This document shows, piece after piece, positions 12,258 through 25,625 of a stretch of DNA of 64,000 nucleotides. The notes beneath the pieces were generated by a model that did no database searches, was not told the origin of the DNA, and saw only the letters and a list, made by a program, of their open reading frames with translations. A program made the position numbers and the translations under genes. The first letter of the stretch is position 1, and each line of letters begins with the position of its first letter. This DNA is from Apostichopus japonicus (Eukaryota; Echinodermata; Holothuroidea; Aspidochirotida; Stichopodidae), in the NCBI RefSeq assembly GCF_037975245.1, contig NC_092570.1:7751001-7815000 (forward strand). The letters run 5' to 3'.

Positions 12258-12280
12258 ATCGTACGATAGCGATGCTATCG
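12258..12280. repeat. Overlapping palindromes
   Basis: The perfect 10-base palindrome ATCGTACGAT (12258-12267) overlaps a 7-bp stem CGATAGC/GCTATCG with a 3-base loop (12264-12280). CpG is locally dense. Function unknown. Confidence 0.5.
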
Positions 12281-12687
12281 GTTTGTGTGGCTGCCAAGGG
12301 ACTAGGATATAATGCAGCGAAATCAGACATAACTAATTAAGATCCCGAAATAGCGACTTGTTTCTCGAAGCCTTTTCTGTCACCAAGAAGGCCCACCACA
12401 TAAATGAAGAAAATGGAAAAGTGTCACTCATTAGCTGCTACAGTCGCTCGTGTGGTAAGCTCACGGGAAAACCACCGGTAAGTGGTAATTATAAGGGGGA
12501 CGTGGACGGCATTCAACTACTGCAAAGAGAGATGATATTAAGCAGCATTATATCGGCATACTCTTCGAAAGACGAGGCCGTAAATCGCAAATCGGAATTA
12601 TTGCTCACTGTGAGCATGGTTGCATGCCGGAACAAGGGCTCTATCTAGCAAGCTTGTATTTGAGGTCTTTCAAGATATGTCTTTCAA

Positions 12688-12870
<183 letters not shown>

Positions 12871-15800
12871 TTACTTCTGTGACCTTATAATGACCTTAGT
12901 GGTCATTGGGACAGACTGCCATCTCTTACAACCTCTTCCTAAAGTTTTTCATTAATTTTGCCCATATCTTGGTAGTTACTAGCAACCAGGTATATATATA
13001 GATCTAACTATACCCCTGCTTCAAAGCTCCAACATGCAAAGACTGTCTGTAGTCCTAGATTCCTCCAGGATTTAATAGCTCTAAGGTTTTTTCCAAACTA
13101 TCATCATGCAACCAAGAATAAACATCAGTTCCCTCCATAAGCTGACAAAGTTGACACCCTTTATTTGGCCCACCTGTCAAAAGTCCCCCAATATGAGGTC
13201 AACAGTATGATTGATGAATTGGGTTATGATTGGTAACATATAAACTGTTTGCACTGCATATATATTTATACTGCCACACTCCAGGTTTTCTTATTTAGCC
13301 ATAAAATATTCTTCCCCCCCCCCCCCAAAAAAAAAAAAAATTATTGCCATAGTTTTTAATCTTTTTGTTAGCAGAGATATTGTTAAGGCTTCTGTGGTAT
13401 TTAGATTGGCTTCTATCTTTTTGGGTGGTACATCTCACAGCTTTTATTTCAGAAGAAATGGTGTGTGTCACAGTGTGTGTAGCAGCAGTATAGGTAGTAG
13501 TAGTACTATAATTCACAAACAATATATCCAAGCCCCCATTATTCAGTATATATACTGGTATATAGTTTTATACAATGCTGAATGAGGAGGACTAGAGTGC
13601 AGACAGAGATGGAGGAGACATGTAAGCAGGGCAATCTGTAATCAAGAAAACATTGCCAGAGTGAAAACCAAGGGAAATTTGTCTTGATAGAAAATAGGGC
13701 TGTAGGTTCTCTGAGGAAGATGAATTGAGGTGACCTGGGAGTGGGGAGAGGTAGGAGAAGAGACAAAGTGAGAGAGAGGAGGGGGGAGGGGAGAGGGATG
13801 GGAGAGAGGGAGGGTAGAGAGAGAACTTTAAATGTTAAAAGCTTTTGTATGGTAAGTTGTCGGTCATTACTACTCCAACCATTAACGTTTTAGGTTTTAC
13901 TGATCTTAAAGTTCCTGAAGATACTTAGAACTCTGTGGAAATACACAGCACTACATTATGACATTTCCCTGTATTGACTGTTAGACTCTATACAACTTTG
14001 TCAAGCCCCTTTTCTTTTCTTTTTTTCTCCTTGAACTCTGTATGAATGGTGTTGGGAAATTGGGAATGCGTGAACATTGGTGTTAGCGAGTCCACTAACC
14101 ATTACTTACCACTTAGAAAGTATCAATCAAAACCGAACGTTCCTGTCGATGGCTGTCAATCGGTGTGTATTGCTTTCACATTTGAGCTAGAGGTGGGTTG
14201 GGATGGGGGGCAGGGGGTTGAGAGAGGGAATGGTGTGGGGGGAAGGTGACGGGGATGTACATGGAGAATATAATATAGTCTGTCATCACTGCATGTAGTT
14301 CAGCACAGTGCTCACCATCATATTCAGTATGTTCATCACCAATCTATAGCATTAACTACAGTATGTATCTTAGTAGGACTAATTAATGCATCACCTACAA
14401 TACCTGCAGTGGTATATATACTGTATAATCACTATAACACACAACAACACTGTCGACTCCCTTCGACACACGTACAGAAAGAAGAACATCCACAGCAAAT
14501 TCTCATGTTCTTTGCTTGCCATGAATTACTGGTGCAGTATTTTTTAAGTGTTCAGTTGTTTATCTGCAAAAACAAAAAATTAACAAATATTGCTCATGTA
14601 GACCACTTAAGCCATAGCTGTGGCTGCTGCTCGTTTGTGTGGTTTTCGAGCATCTATTCGTGACTGCGCATATATACGACTGTTGAATCAAGATCCAGGT
14701 TTAAAATTAACTATAGGCATAGATGGATTTGATGACATTTGGAAAATTCCCTGTGATTTCTAAAGACATACAGGTGTTTTTTTTTTCACAAGTTAATTTG
14801 TGTTTGGTTTGCTTATTGTTTCTTGTAATTATTCATGAAATAAAATGTAATGATTAATTTTTTTTTTTTTGACAACTAGTTTAGTTTGTATGTTGCTTAA
14901 GAGTAGGCTTTGTCTTTATAAGCATCTCACCGGAGGGCATTGTCTTCAAATTATGAAGTACGGAGAAAAAACATTTACTTCACTCCTCACTGACATGTCT
15001 CCTTGTGCATCCTTATACTTTAAGACTATGGGATTTTATCCTCTCCTGCATATTTACACAAGCTCAATCAAGGATTTCTTAATTCATTTATGGTTTATGA
15101 AGAATATGAAAGGGAAAGAACATCCTAAAAAGACTTAGTATGTGTTTCAGAGGGCGAAAACAACAGGTGATTGCGTATATAGTGCTATGAACTATCCAGG
15201 GATAACTTATGGCCCATATAAACTACAATAGCCATAACTATCTCTGCCAGGTTATTCATGTGTTACAGTGTATGAATCCTATTTCACTCTTCCTGGTTGC
15301 CACGTAGCAATACAAACGGGACAGAACGCAAGTCACCCTGCTCATTTCCAATGTAATATTTTCTCCTCCCAATCAAAAGAGGCTGGAAAAGAAGATAGGA
15401 TTGATGTTTGATGAGTCTGAGCTTAGCCTAATGAGCCGCTGTTATTATTATAAAAGTCGTTATCGTCAAGCAAGTGAGTTGTCTAATTTCCAGCTACCTG
15501 CACATGATTGGGGTTGGAATTGATCATTTCGAAAGCAATCATGAGGAACATGGCACTATGACACGTGAAGCGAAAGTAAAGTAAAGTGTCTGTAGGTAAA
15601 GACTTAAATAACTTCACTGAAATATTGCTTCGCGTAGTCTGTGCACCACTCTGATTACATCATTATGTATGTATATACAAAGTTCCATTCCAGTAAACAT
15701 CTCTTCTGATTTCCCACATCCATGTCAGTGAATTGCAAAATTTCAGAGAAGAAGAAGAAGAATTTGTGAAACATCAATTGTGATGATCTTATATTATGCG

Positions 15801-16288
15801 AAGAAAGGATTGAAATTGAACTCTACTTTGCTGTTTTTAAAAAAATGACTGGTTACTGGTTGCCATGGAAAACAACCCAACATATGTATTTGGCATGACC
15901 AGTTATTGGTATAAGAGAAGTTTGAGGACTCAGAGACGATTGAGTGAAGCGAAAATAACAGCACTGACTTAGTCTGTAGTACTAGTCACCTGGAGTTGGT
16001 CCTTCTGGACTGTTGTTGATTAACATCCAGCAGTGGGAAAGGTAATCTACCATTCATCGCCATAGCCACAGCTTGGTGTCTCTACTACTGCAGCAGCAGC
16101 AGTGAACTAACCAAGTATGTGTGGCATGCAGTGTCAATTCCTTAAAGGGATATATGATAATATACGTAAAATAATGATAAGAAACAAATAGAAATGGGGG
16201 GTGGGGGGAGAGTGGAAGGAGGGGGGACACGGAATAATTTACTGTTAAAGTTTGTGTAGGAATTTTGAAGGTTCTGAACCATTTCTTA
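12871..16288. other. No gene seen
   Basis: Non-coding sequence with a poly-C/poly-A junction near 13314-13340 and a purine-rich GA/GGA tract near 13740-13830. It also has poly-T runs near 14777 and 14863. No exon was recognised. Confidence 0.45.
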
Positions 16289-16448
16289 GGCATGAGCTTT
16301 ATCCACGAATTTGTGGAATATCAGTGATTTCTTTTCTCACTCAAAAACTATTATCCTAACACACTGTAGCATACACAAACTGGAGCCTATACCGTAATTT
16401 TTGCAAAGTTTCTTGATTTTTTTTTACTTTACCACAGGCACATCCCTG
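16289..16448. mobile_element. Palindrome-bearing MITE, decayed copy
   Basis: This is one of three copies of the same element (the others are at 27352 and 30984). It starts GGCATGAGC and ends with a degraded GGCACATCCCTG. Internal text such as ACTATTATCCTAACACAC and AAACTGGAGCCTATACCG is shared. The central palindrome here reads TCCACGAATTTGTGGA, the CpG-decayed form of the intact version. No coding capacity. Confidence 0.8.
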
Positions 16449-17507
16449 TTTTCTACATATAACATGCTGTGGTTCCTATGTACAACAGTTGCTTACATAT
16501 GTAGTACATCTTTGCACTTGTGTGTCAATCTGACCAGTTTTGCATAGCATTTTTTTGCGATGCAATATAGAATAAATAATTCCCTGGGGTCACCCGAACG
16601 TCTTCGTTGGACGTAGAAGTATGACGGACGGAGATAGAGAGAAGTTCGGTAGTAGAAGGAACCGTGCTTGACAGTGAACCGAGGCAGTAGTTATTCCTAG
16701 AATTATGACAGACGAAGACTCAGAATCTTGAATCCTAAAACATTATTAGCTCATGTACATCATATGTGAACAGTTGGTTACATTCAGCAAGCAATGAATC
16801 GAGGTGGCACGAATCGTTGCTGAAAAATGTGTCAGCACGTATGTACAAACCTTGTCGTCCACAAACATTTTGTTTCTCTGTATATGTAAGGTTGAGATCT
16901 TAGCCGACGGCCGGATGTTCGTTCAAACTTGACACTTGATGTAGAAATGCAACGATGATTTGCAAATTTTCCGACAGTGTACATGTTTGTTTACTTTTAA
17001 AAATTTAGGCTGAATATTGTTCTGTTATTTTTTAACTCCAGAATTTTTACTACCAGGCTTTGAAAGAACTTGTTTCATTAAAGCGTTTTAGTATTTTGGG
17101 TGAAGTTGCTGTTAAGTCTACCAACACCATTGTATAAACTATATTTACCCTCTCTAACCTCGCCTCTCGTCTAGAAATTGCGCTTTCCCATCTCTCTAGC
17201 GAGCAGATGCGGAAGAAACCGTTGTATTATATCGTACTGTAGATCCTCCATGGGGATGATATAAATTTGTCAGTCCAAGCCTACACATTTTCTTAACTGC
17301 TCTACGACTTGAAGATAATTCCCTTCCATTCCCGTGTAAGCTTCTCTCTCTCTCTCTCTGAGTAATTTAATCTCATCCCATCAATTTTTTCCAAACTTCT
17401 TTCTAATAAAAATTCTACTACCTTGTGTTGAAAACTTGAAGCCTTGATGTGATTTGATTCAATTTTCAACTTAAAACTTCAAAAACCAAAAGAAAAAAAA
17501 CAAGGGA

Positions 17508-18008
17508 TTACCAAAACTGAATTTCTGTATATAGCAGGAAGCAATGTATGTCAAGCCTATTTACAGAAGATGGTTGCCAGGGCATCATTAAGGCCGGTCG
17601 CATCGGAAAGAAAGCCTTCTTCATCGTCACCCAAATCATAGATAGCGAATGAACATGAAGGATAGATGTAAAGAATTGATGGAAAGAATGAAAGCAAAAA
17701 CGAGTAAATTTAGATGGTAACTGGAGCAAAAATATTCCCTGTAGTGTTACAATTTCCTGTCTCCTCTGTACAATGGCACCTAAGGTATCCAAACTAACAT
17801 GTCTTTCTCCCTGCTTGACACTCTCACTCCGACCAGGAGGTGAGTTGGAAGAGGACGGGTATGAAATTACGAATGTTTCATCAATCGTAACAAAAAAGGT
17901 GCTTTCAGCTTTGGAACATATTTGGTGAATAGTGACTGAAGTGAAAACTGACATTTGTACAGTAGACAAAAAATTAAGATTTGGCATTGGTTGTTTGCGA
18001 ATTCCCAA
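17508..18008 (-). CDS. Unrecognised 166-codon frame, weak candidate
   Basis: This is the longest non-repetitive open frame in the left half of the window. Residues around 50-90 (including PPGRSESVKQGERHVSLD and GAIVQRRQEIV) look more protein-like than the rest. The C-terminal third is Phe- and His-rich and looks like read-through of non-coding DNA. In another minus-strand frame near 17557-17640 there is a short acidic ending (LGDDEEGFLSDATGLNDALA before a stop), so two exons of an unknown gene are conceivable. I found no convincing splice pair joining them. Function unknown; a chance frame remains likely. Confidence 0.2.
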   Translation of the reverse strand: MGIRKQPMPNLNFLSTVQMSVFTSVTIHQICSKAESTFFVTIDETFVISYPSSSNSPPGRSESVKQGERHVSLDTLGAIVQRRQEIVTLQGIFLLQLPSKFTRFCFHSFHQFFTSILHVHSLSMIWVTMKKAFFPMRPALMMPWQPSSVNRLDIHCFLLYTEIQFW

Positions 18009-19129
18009 AACCCCGGAAACAGTAGACAGGTAATTAATGGGAGATGCTCACCAATACACTCAACACAGCGTATACCACTCCATGCATCTTCAACCAGCAA
18101 ATAATTGTGCTGTTATGTTGTCGTGCACGCCTTTGAAAACGTTGGGGTAAGTCTGTGAAAGGATTAAATACAGTACAGTTTATACTAAGGGTACAGTTTT
18201 GTATTCATTAAGAAATATGGTAATAATAAATGATCAAATTGTTGCCATGGATACCATTCAGATTTATCAACGTTTGGTATCAGTGTGACCTCATTGTGAA
18301 ACTAGACTATATTGGGTATTGCATCATGGTTCAGATGAGGTTGGTATTGAAGCACTGTTTAGCATTGTTGTATGTTTGCCCATTCTTTTTTTTTTGGGAG
18401 GGGGGGGGGGCAAATTTCCTGGTCCATCCATTCAACTTCCTCTTCCTAAGAACTTTATTTCAAAGCGTTCTTCAACCAATGAGAATCGACTTCTCCTTTA
18501 AGGTTGTCATCTCATTTATACATCGCTCTAGGATTGGGTTGGAGCTAATTGCATTCCCCCACAAATCTGCTGCCGCTGACAAAATGAAAGCCTTCCGGAA
18601 ACTTAAAAAAGAGTATTAGAGCTCGGTGATTAATTACATTACCTCTGTGAAAAACATACCAATTGAGTTGTAGCATGCTCTTAGGTTCAAATACTTTTTC
18701 AAATATATTCTGGTTTTGAGCTGTTGGTGTTGACTACAAGTATGCTATTTTTAGTAAGCTAATGGAAGATCTTAATCATAATGATTGTCTTGTTAGGATA
18801 CAGGTGTAGGCTCAGCATAGTTGTGGTACTTTAAGCACTGTGAGCCTATCTACTAGATAGACATGACTCTTTTGATGGTAAACTTCAAAGATTTGCAAGT
18901 AAAACAGTCCCTTTCGAACAAATTTTTCTACACCAGATTAAGTTTAATAATTTTTATTGAGGTTTACCAAATCCACTGAGGATTTTATTAAAAATAGTTA
19001 ATCACACTATTAATGACATCATCAAAGATTATCTTGGTCAAAGATCAAGATGAAGCAGACCCATTTAATTCTGAAAATGTTGTCATCCAAGACATGATAT
19101 ATAACAGTTATTATTGACTTTACAAACGA

Positions 19130-19405
19130 CATTGACAGAAATTTGGTAATTCATAATTTGAGAATATGTAACTTTGTTAGTTAACACAGTTAATGATTTA
19201 GTATTAACTCAGTTAATAAGTTAGTATTAACTCAGTTAATAAGTTAATAAAATGCATTGTGACTTGAGAATTAGGTGTAATAATAGTATTAAACACTTAC
19301 AAAATGGCTTTAACAGAAATTTGCAATATGGAGACTTTCCTCATAATTTGAAAATATTTAACTTTTGCTAGAACTCATAAAATGCATTGTGATTACTGAT
19401 TTTAG
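19130..19405. repeat. Diverged duplication, about 180-bp spacing
   Basis: Shared marks are ACAGAAATTTG, CATAATTTGA.AATAT.TAACTTT and AAAATGCATTGTGA, seen near 19137-19262 and again near 19312-19400. Within the first copy TAGTATTAACTCAGTTAATA is itself tandemly repeated. Confidence 0.7.
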
Positions 19406-19639
19406 AATAAAGTTTATAAGAAGCAATGAAAAATTTCCCCAGATATAAAGAAAACTGGTTTAATATGTGCATACCCATTTCACAAATTATGCGTACATAT
19501 TTCATGTGTCATTGATCGAGAAAGCCGCCTCATTCTGACACTTAAAAACCATTCTCAAGCATATGTCTAGATGACTTGTACGTAAATTATCAACAGGAAT
19601 TACTCGTAAAAACGGCTTGTACATTAAGCAGGGAATACA

Positions 19640-19712
19640 AATTTAACAGCCAAGTTACTGAATGTTTCAGCGCTAAGGATGTAATATAAATTTAACAGCC
19701 ACGTTACTGATG
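19640..19712. repeat. Short tandem duplication
   Basis: AAATTTAACAGCCAAGTTAC near 19640 recurs as AAATTTAACAGCCACGTTAC about 50 bases later. Confidence 0.75.
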
Positions 19713-20193
19713 TTACAACGACGCCTGTGGTTCATAGAGTTTGTTCTTTTCTAACCTATCGCACTTCTTTGGTGATTTAAATACCTCATATCGCTGCAGC
19801 TAGGAGAGGTGTCAAAAAGATGGGGGTGGAGTGAGGGGTGGCATAAGGTGATAAACAAAAATGATGATTTGTAAAACGGAAATGATCGATAATGAAATAT
19901 GTCATAATTCACGGATGGTTGAACACAAAATTCTCTTCCTCCTTGTAAATGTGGCAGTGGGAGATTGGGGGGGGGGGTGAGGGACAGAGTGAATTCAATG
20001 GAGAGTTACTTAAAAAAAAATAGATATACATAGGTATTTCATCTTTGATTAATATGAAGCATTGCCAGTCATTGGGCATGGGGGTGAGGAATTGATAGTC
20101 ATGGTACCCCAATGTTGCATGTTGAGTTGTGTCAAAAGTTGTCTTTAAATCACTTTCATCAGCCTCTGACCTCATTGTACAGTGCTCCCAGAG

Positions 20194-20369
20194 TTACTTC
20201 GTTCCTCGCTAACTTGTCTCCCCACAACCTTGGCACTCTCGTTCTACCGTACCTAGGCAGAACTGGTAACCTTTTAACACTGTGTCTGGACCTCTGTGTC
20301 CGGTCAATAACCCTTCCTTCATATTCTACCACCCAAAGTGCCTAGACGTACGTTTTGTGTGTGGATTTC
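20194..20369. repeat. Interspersed repeat family R1, copy 1
   Basis: Family R1 begins TTACTTC.CTCCTC.CTTACC and contains CACAACCTT.GCAC, CTTTTAACACTRTG, ATTCTACCACCCAAAGTG and ends near GTGGATTT. This copy is about 175 bases and diverged 15-20 percent from the others by eye. No inverted ends, A-tail or clear pol III boxes were seen, so the class is unresolved. Confidence 0.8.
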
Positions 20370-20680
20370 ATCTTTTTCGTCTTCTTTTTCCTCTTGCCAG
20401 GTCTCCCCTTTAAGTTTGAAGCTGTTTCTTTAGATAATTGATTTGCTTGTTTCTAGGTTTTAACAGATTCATTGCCACATGTATATCATTGAATAATATT
20501 GTTGATAGTGGTCCTGCAAGTTATTTTAGCTTAGCCAAAAAAAAAACACATACTACTGTATGGGTGGCCAATTTAAAGCACTGTACAAATAAAAATATGC
20601 ATAACATGGTTTTATATATGTATAGAAGTTGACACAACCTCAAATTATTTTTAATATGCTAACTAGAGTGATATTAAGCG

Positions 20681-20955
20681 CACCATCAGTGTACCCTCTG
20701 ATACATATATATTGCTTTAAGGGTATCTTAATTGGAAAAGGTTAGAACTGCTTGAGCTTCTAGCCATCAAAGCAAACCCAAAATTATAGGAATGCCATGT
20801 ACTGTATATAAAGCATACCATTATTGTATCCTCTGATATGTACTTTATACTACTTTAAGGATGTCTTAATTTGAACAGTTTGGACCTGATTACTTCCAAT
20901 AATGAAGGCAACCACATTGTAGTAATGCCATGCACAGACTTACAAAATCATACCA
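20681..20955. repeat. 135-bp tandem duplication
   Basis: Units start at ACCAT near 20682, 20817 and 20952, the last partial. They share GTAYCCTCTGATA, CTTTAAGG.T.TCTTAATT and AGGAATGCCATG-like segments. Diverged and non-coding. Confidence 0.7.
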
Positions 20956-21470
20956 TTGGTGTACTGTTGTGGTTTAATTAACCACTGGCTGATAGTAGTA
21001 GAGCAGTTCCTCCCAGGAATTCCAAGTTTGAACAGACTTCAAAGTAATAACAATAATAATAATACTCATAACAACAGAGATCTGGAAATTGGTGGTCAGA
21101 ACTCTCTGGAGAGCCTGTGGGTGTTGACCTCTTGACCTTGGCTGTCAGTTTGTTTACAGAAGTGCACTCTCAGCCTAGTCTCTCTTTTTAAATTGCCCAA
21201 TAACTGAGCAATACGAGCAAAAGTCCTACTTTAGGCTATACAAAATATATGATCATGCTATTTACAATCTCATTGAAGCCAAAAAAGTTGGCAGTGTTTG
21301 TGATATTTGAGAATGATGATGTTGATGATGATCAATGATGATAATGATAATTATGAGAACTTGGCTAGTGGTAGATGTCACATAACAGTAAGTACATAGT
21401 TGGAAAAGTTACCTAAAGGTGGAAAATAGCATTTAGAAATTAATTAACTGTGCATTGGGTGATGCTGTAA

Positions 21471-21650
21471 TTACTTCGCTCCTCGCTTACCTGTCTCCTC
21501 ACAACCTTAGCACCACGTTATACCGTGCCTAGAATGTCCTGGTAGCCTTTTAACACTGTGCGCCCTCTATGACCGGCCCCTCTAGTCATTGCCCTTCCTT
21601 ATCATTCTACCATTCAAAGTCTCAAACACGTCATTTTCGAGTGGATTTTC
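21471..21650. repeat. Interspersed repeat family R1, copy 2
   Basis: Same landmarks as the copy at 20194: TTACTTCGCTCCTCGCTTAC, CCTTTTAACACTGTG, and CATTCTACCATTCAAAGTC. Same orientation. Flanks differ, so these are dispersed insertions and not a segmental duplication. Confidence 0.8.
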
Positions 21651-22145
21651 CTCCATTCGGATTTCGTCCCTGCTTGGTAACCCAGGGTTCAGAAATTTTC
21701 TCCCCTTGGATTGATAAGGAGTTTACAGTCTTTCAACAGCCTGATAAGTATCCTTTTCTTGTTTTAAGTGAGGGTTTTCGGGGACTGTTTGGTTAAGAGC
21801 GACTCCTGCCCTAGGTTTCCATGTTAACAGCAACAGCTGATACCATGTAGTATGAATCACTTTTCTAATGAGTTTGAGTAGATAAGTAAGTAGTACATTA
21901 AGTCCCAGCTGTTCACTGAAATTGGTTTCTCTGTTTTGGAGTTATTCCCACGTCCTACCCTTCATGTCTCCTCTACCATGGAACACTTAAATCATCTAGT
22001 TTTGCCCTAGCGTCTACTCAAGTTCTGTCGATTCGATGCATCCAACACTCTCCCTTCCATCTTCTTACACCATTTGGGAAATATTATATCAAGCTACTGT
22101 AACTGTATGTGTGGACTATGGGTTTGGATGAAAGTGGGCTATGTG

Positions 22146-22158
22146 AGGTCAAAGGTCA
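22146..22158 (+). promoter_or_regulatory. DR1 nuclear-receptor half-site pair
   Basis: This is a second perfect AGGTCAAAGGTCA, identical to that at 8265. Flanks do not match, so the two do not look like copies of one repeat. Confidence 0.3.
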
Positions 22159-23664
22159 AGTAGAAAGGTGGATCGTATGGTGTTAAAGGTTACTAGTTTG
22201 TGTTACAACATTGAAAATGAGTATTGTTATGAAGATAAAAAGATAAGATAAGATAACTGGCAATTGTCCAAGTCAGTTAATAGTACAGTAGGTTTGTGAT
22301 ATATGTAAATTTGAGATGGTGCAATCAAAGATCAAATATCTAAATATCTCAAATAAGTGACTCGCTATTTGCTATCTCTGATTAATTAATGGTTTAACAT
22401 TTAACATTGACTCTGTCGATGGTACATCAGGCCCTACCAGTCCCGAGGATCATGCTCCTTCCCCTACCCCTCCCCCTACCCTTTTTCTACCCTCCCTCTC
22501 TCCTTTCCACCCCTCTCGTAAATCATGCATATCAGCACTTTTATCTTCTGCCTTTAGGCCATTCTTGTCAGGGTTGTTTTGGAAATTCATTGCAACATGT
22601 TTTGACACCAGAGACTGCTTTTCAACTGTGTAAACAAGTTGGATGGTTTGTTCCAGCTTCTTGCCAACAAGTCTCTCAAAATTCTCTGCAGTTCTACGGC
22701 ACGCATGTACCAGTATGTTACGCAACGACCGACCTATGCAGGAACCCTGTCAAATATGACTTCACTCGAAAAAAAATTGTGAGGTGCACTGTGGGTAATT
22801 TTGAGTATAGATTTGCGATGTCACATAATAAATTGGCTAGCATTCTCAGGTGTACAACTTGGCAGCTACAAGTTGAGTCCAACATCTTCTCCTCAAATGC
22901 CAATCTATTTCAATTAAAACACATCATCAAGTAGTCCTGAAAGAGTTTGACCCAAATTTACAGAACTGGACACGTTGTCTTCAATCGAGAGAGTAATGAG
23001 TACGACGACATGGGGTGGTGTGCGTAAATTGAGTGATATTTGAAACAACAGTGTAGGAGTGAGTGACTTGTCCACATTCCTTTCTTTCGGGTTTGAATAG
23101 AGCCATGCACTCCTGCTGTGCCTGTCTACATAATGATGACAGTACCTCTGATATATCCAACCAGTAGTTGATCATCCTTTTCCCCTTCCCCTCTCCCCCC
23201 CCACCCCACCCCTCCTATCTCACCCACATCAATTTCTGTTGTCTCAATCTTAAAGGTTACTTGTGTGTATAAGGATTTTAAGATTAGCATGGTGCTCGAC
23301 CAAAAAGTATGACACACTTTCTTGAGTTGCAAAATTTTGCTCAATTATCAAGAAAGCAAAGTTAGGTGAAATGTTGAATGTTCGCAATGTGACAATTCAG
23401 AGTGTAACATATTCTGTGGTAGTTCAGGTGTCTGTTTCTCATTTAATTTTGTAAACATATATGTTGTATATAGGTACATTCTTAAAGCAGGTGGGCAATA
23501 CAGTACCATTCTTCTAAAATATTTCAAGATATGTCCATTCTCAAAAAAAAAAAAATTCAAACAAAACGTTGCAGTAATTCGTCATGCCAGAGTAGTAATA
23601 AATTTGGTCTCTTTTCTAAAGCCTTCAATAACTCAGTTGAAAGTCTTTAAATATTTAATATAAA

Positions 23665-24270
23665 TTACTTTACTTCCTCACTTACCTATCTCTAATACAT
23701 ATGCACTCCAATCTACCTAGCCTATACCAACTGGAAACATTCTTGCAGGTGTTGCACCCCCCCCCCCAATGAATGGGTTTTGAAACTGTGTTGTACATCC
23801 TCTATGCAATCGTTGTAGTGAAGATACTGAACATATATCATATACACTATGTACTGAGTCTGACCTAAAAATAAAAATTTTACCAAGGTTGAAAATTTAT
23901 GATCCATTGCAAACACTCCTTTGATTGAACTTCATTTTTATCAAAAATTTGTTGGCACATTACACACACTAACTATCATAGCTAAGTATTCCATTACCTA
24001 GAACATTACTGTCATTACATACAGCAGTAGTCACTCTGCTGTGACCAGAAACAACTCCCATCGCGAGTGTCAAGTGTTCAAAGAACCTCTGCTAGAAAGT
24101 ACAACTGAGCTCATTTCAAGGTTCTTATCTTTGCTCCCTGTTGAGACAAAATATTAATCTGAAGATTAACTTCACTCCTCTCTCTTACCTTTCTCTAATC
24201 TACTTCTGCACTCTACCTACTACTCTACCTAGCCTTCAAAAGTTGGTTACATTTTAGCACTGCACCCCCA
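23665..24270. repeat. Two weak R1-family segments
   Basis: Segments at about 23665-23756 and 24166-24270 share the opening (TTACTTTACTTCCTCACTTA and TTCACTCCTCTCTCTTACC) and CTACCTAGCCT, then drift into poly-C. They look like older or truncated relatives of R1. Confidence 0.5.
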
Positions 24271-25625
24271 CTACCCCCCCCCCCGACCTTGATATCCGGA
24301 TATATGGAAATGCTATAAAATAAACCCAAGAACTAGCATTTATTCCTTAAGAACATGTAATTGGGTTCATTTATTTAACCCACATTATATGGAACAAATT
24401 CTTAAATTTAACTCCAGGTATCAGATAATCCCCCTTCTCCCACTAGCCACTCTTCTCCAACACCCCTTTTATTATTCCTCCCATTCTCAAAACTCACATT
24501 ACAACCTAAACCTAAATTTGTTTCCCCCATTTCTTGAGTCCAGTCAAAACTGCTGCCTATTTAAAAAAGAAACTTTTTCCTATTCAAATCTTCATAATTT
24601 CAAGCCGTGTTTACTAAAAAATACATTAATGTACCTTCGTAAATTTATAACAATATAAGTGATTTTAGTGCAAAATGTATATTCACAGAGAAGTACACTT
24701 TATGCATGCATAGTAACTATATAATTGATCTGTGACACCCACTGTTCGTCGATGTCTGTTTGTGCACACATGTAGTATTAGAGGTTTTCGCACAAAACCA
24801 TGCGATATATATATATTATAAAGCAAGTTCGATTGTCATCTAAAATTCACCTCTGAATATAACCTGACATACACACTGCGGCCGTATAATTGGTTGAATA
24901 ATGACCTGTGAGTCAGAGAAGAATCCGAGAGGGAAAAAGGAAAAGTGCATCATCAAAACAATTCGGAACCGCGGCTGTCGCCACCCGCCTTTAGTCGTCG
25001 GTGATTCTTACTCACCGTACGGAAAGTTGCATTGTTTCTTAATAGCACAGTCGTGTATATTTTCTTCGTATTATTATCGTAATCATCGTCTCCGAGAATA
25101 CTCGGAAAAAAAAATAAGTGGGGGAAAAAAAAAAAATTGCGGAATAGAAAATGAGTCAGCCGGGGTGTTTCAGTTCCTGAGGGAACTATAGTTTTATTTA
25201 ATCTCTAGAGGTTGATAAAAATCAGTAGGTAATTGTTATTGCTTGGTAGTTTAGTGGATTTTTTCTGTTCTCTTTCCTTCATGAGCTGTTTGATGATATG
25301 AATTATTGTGCAACGTACTCACCATATTCAGAGAGCAGGTTAATCAGGGGTTTGTATTTGGCGATAATAAAAGTGATATAGATGTCGTTTAAAAGGAGCA
25401 TAAGGCCTACATCTGTGGCAAAGATTGTTTACTTTTGGCATGGTTTATAAAAAAAACGGTAAACATTAAAGTATATAATGATTAGAGCATTGTATTCATG
25501 TAAGGATGTTTGATCAAAGAACTAAAGCAAACTGAAACAAACAAGTCATAAACAAACATTGGAAGATTGTAAGGGTATTAAAATATAAGGGACTGGTGCT
25601 GTTTGAGCAGACTGTTACTTCCAAG

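Larger units (their letters stand above)
16449..20193. other. No gene confirmed; local duplications
   Basis: It includes a CpG-richer stretch near 16590-16930, a minus-strand frame at 17508-18008, a poly-T/poly-G junction near 18389-18409 and small duplications near 19.1-19.7 kb. Confidence 0.4.
21651..25625. other. No gene confirmed
   Basis: It contains weak R1-like segments near 23665-23756 and 24166-24270, poly-C tracts near 23757 and 24284, and a CpG-richer stretch near 24870-25060. A 175-codon + frame at 22407-22934 and a 96-codon one at 24901-25191 have no recognisable domain. A perfect DR1 AGGTCAAAGGTCA lies at 22146-22158. Confidence 0.4.

Noticed and set aside
22407-22934. 175-codon + frame as an upstream glypican exon
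   Set aside because: I saw none of the expected N-terminal glypican Cys or helix motifs; the first part is a C-rich low-complexity tract.
24901-25191. First exon or promoter of a gene
   Set aside because: The stretch is CpG-richer and there is a good minus-strand donor (GTGAGTAAG) near 25022, but no coding match or initiation signal supports a call.
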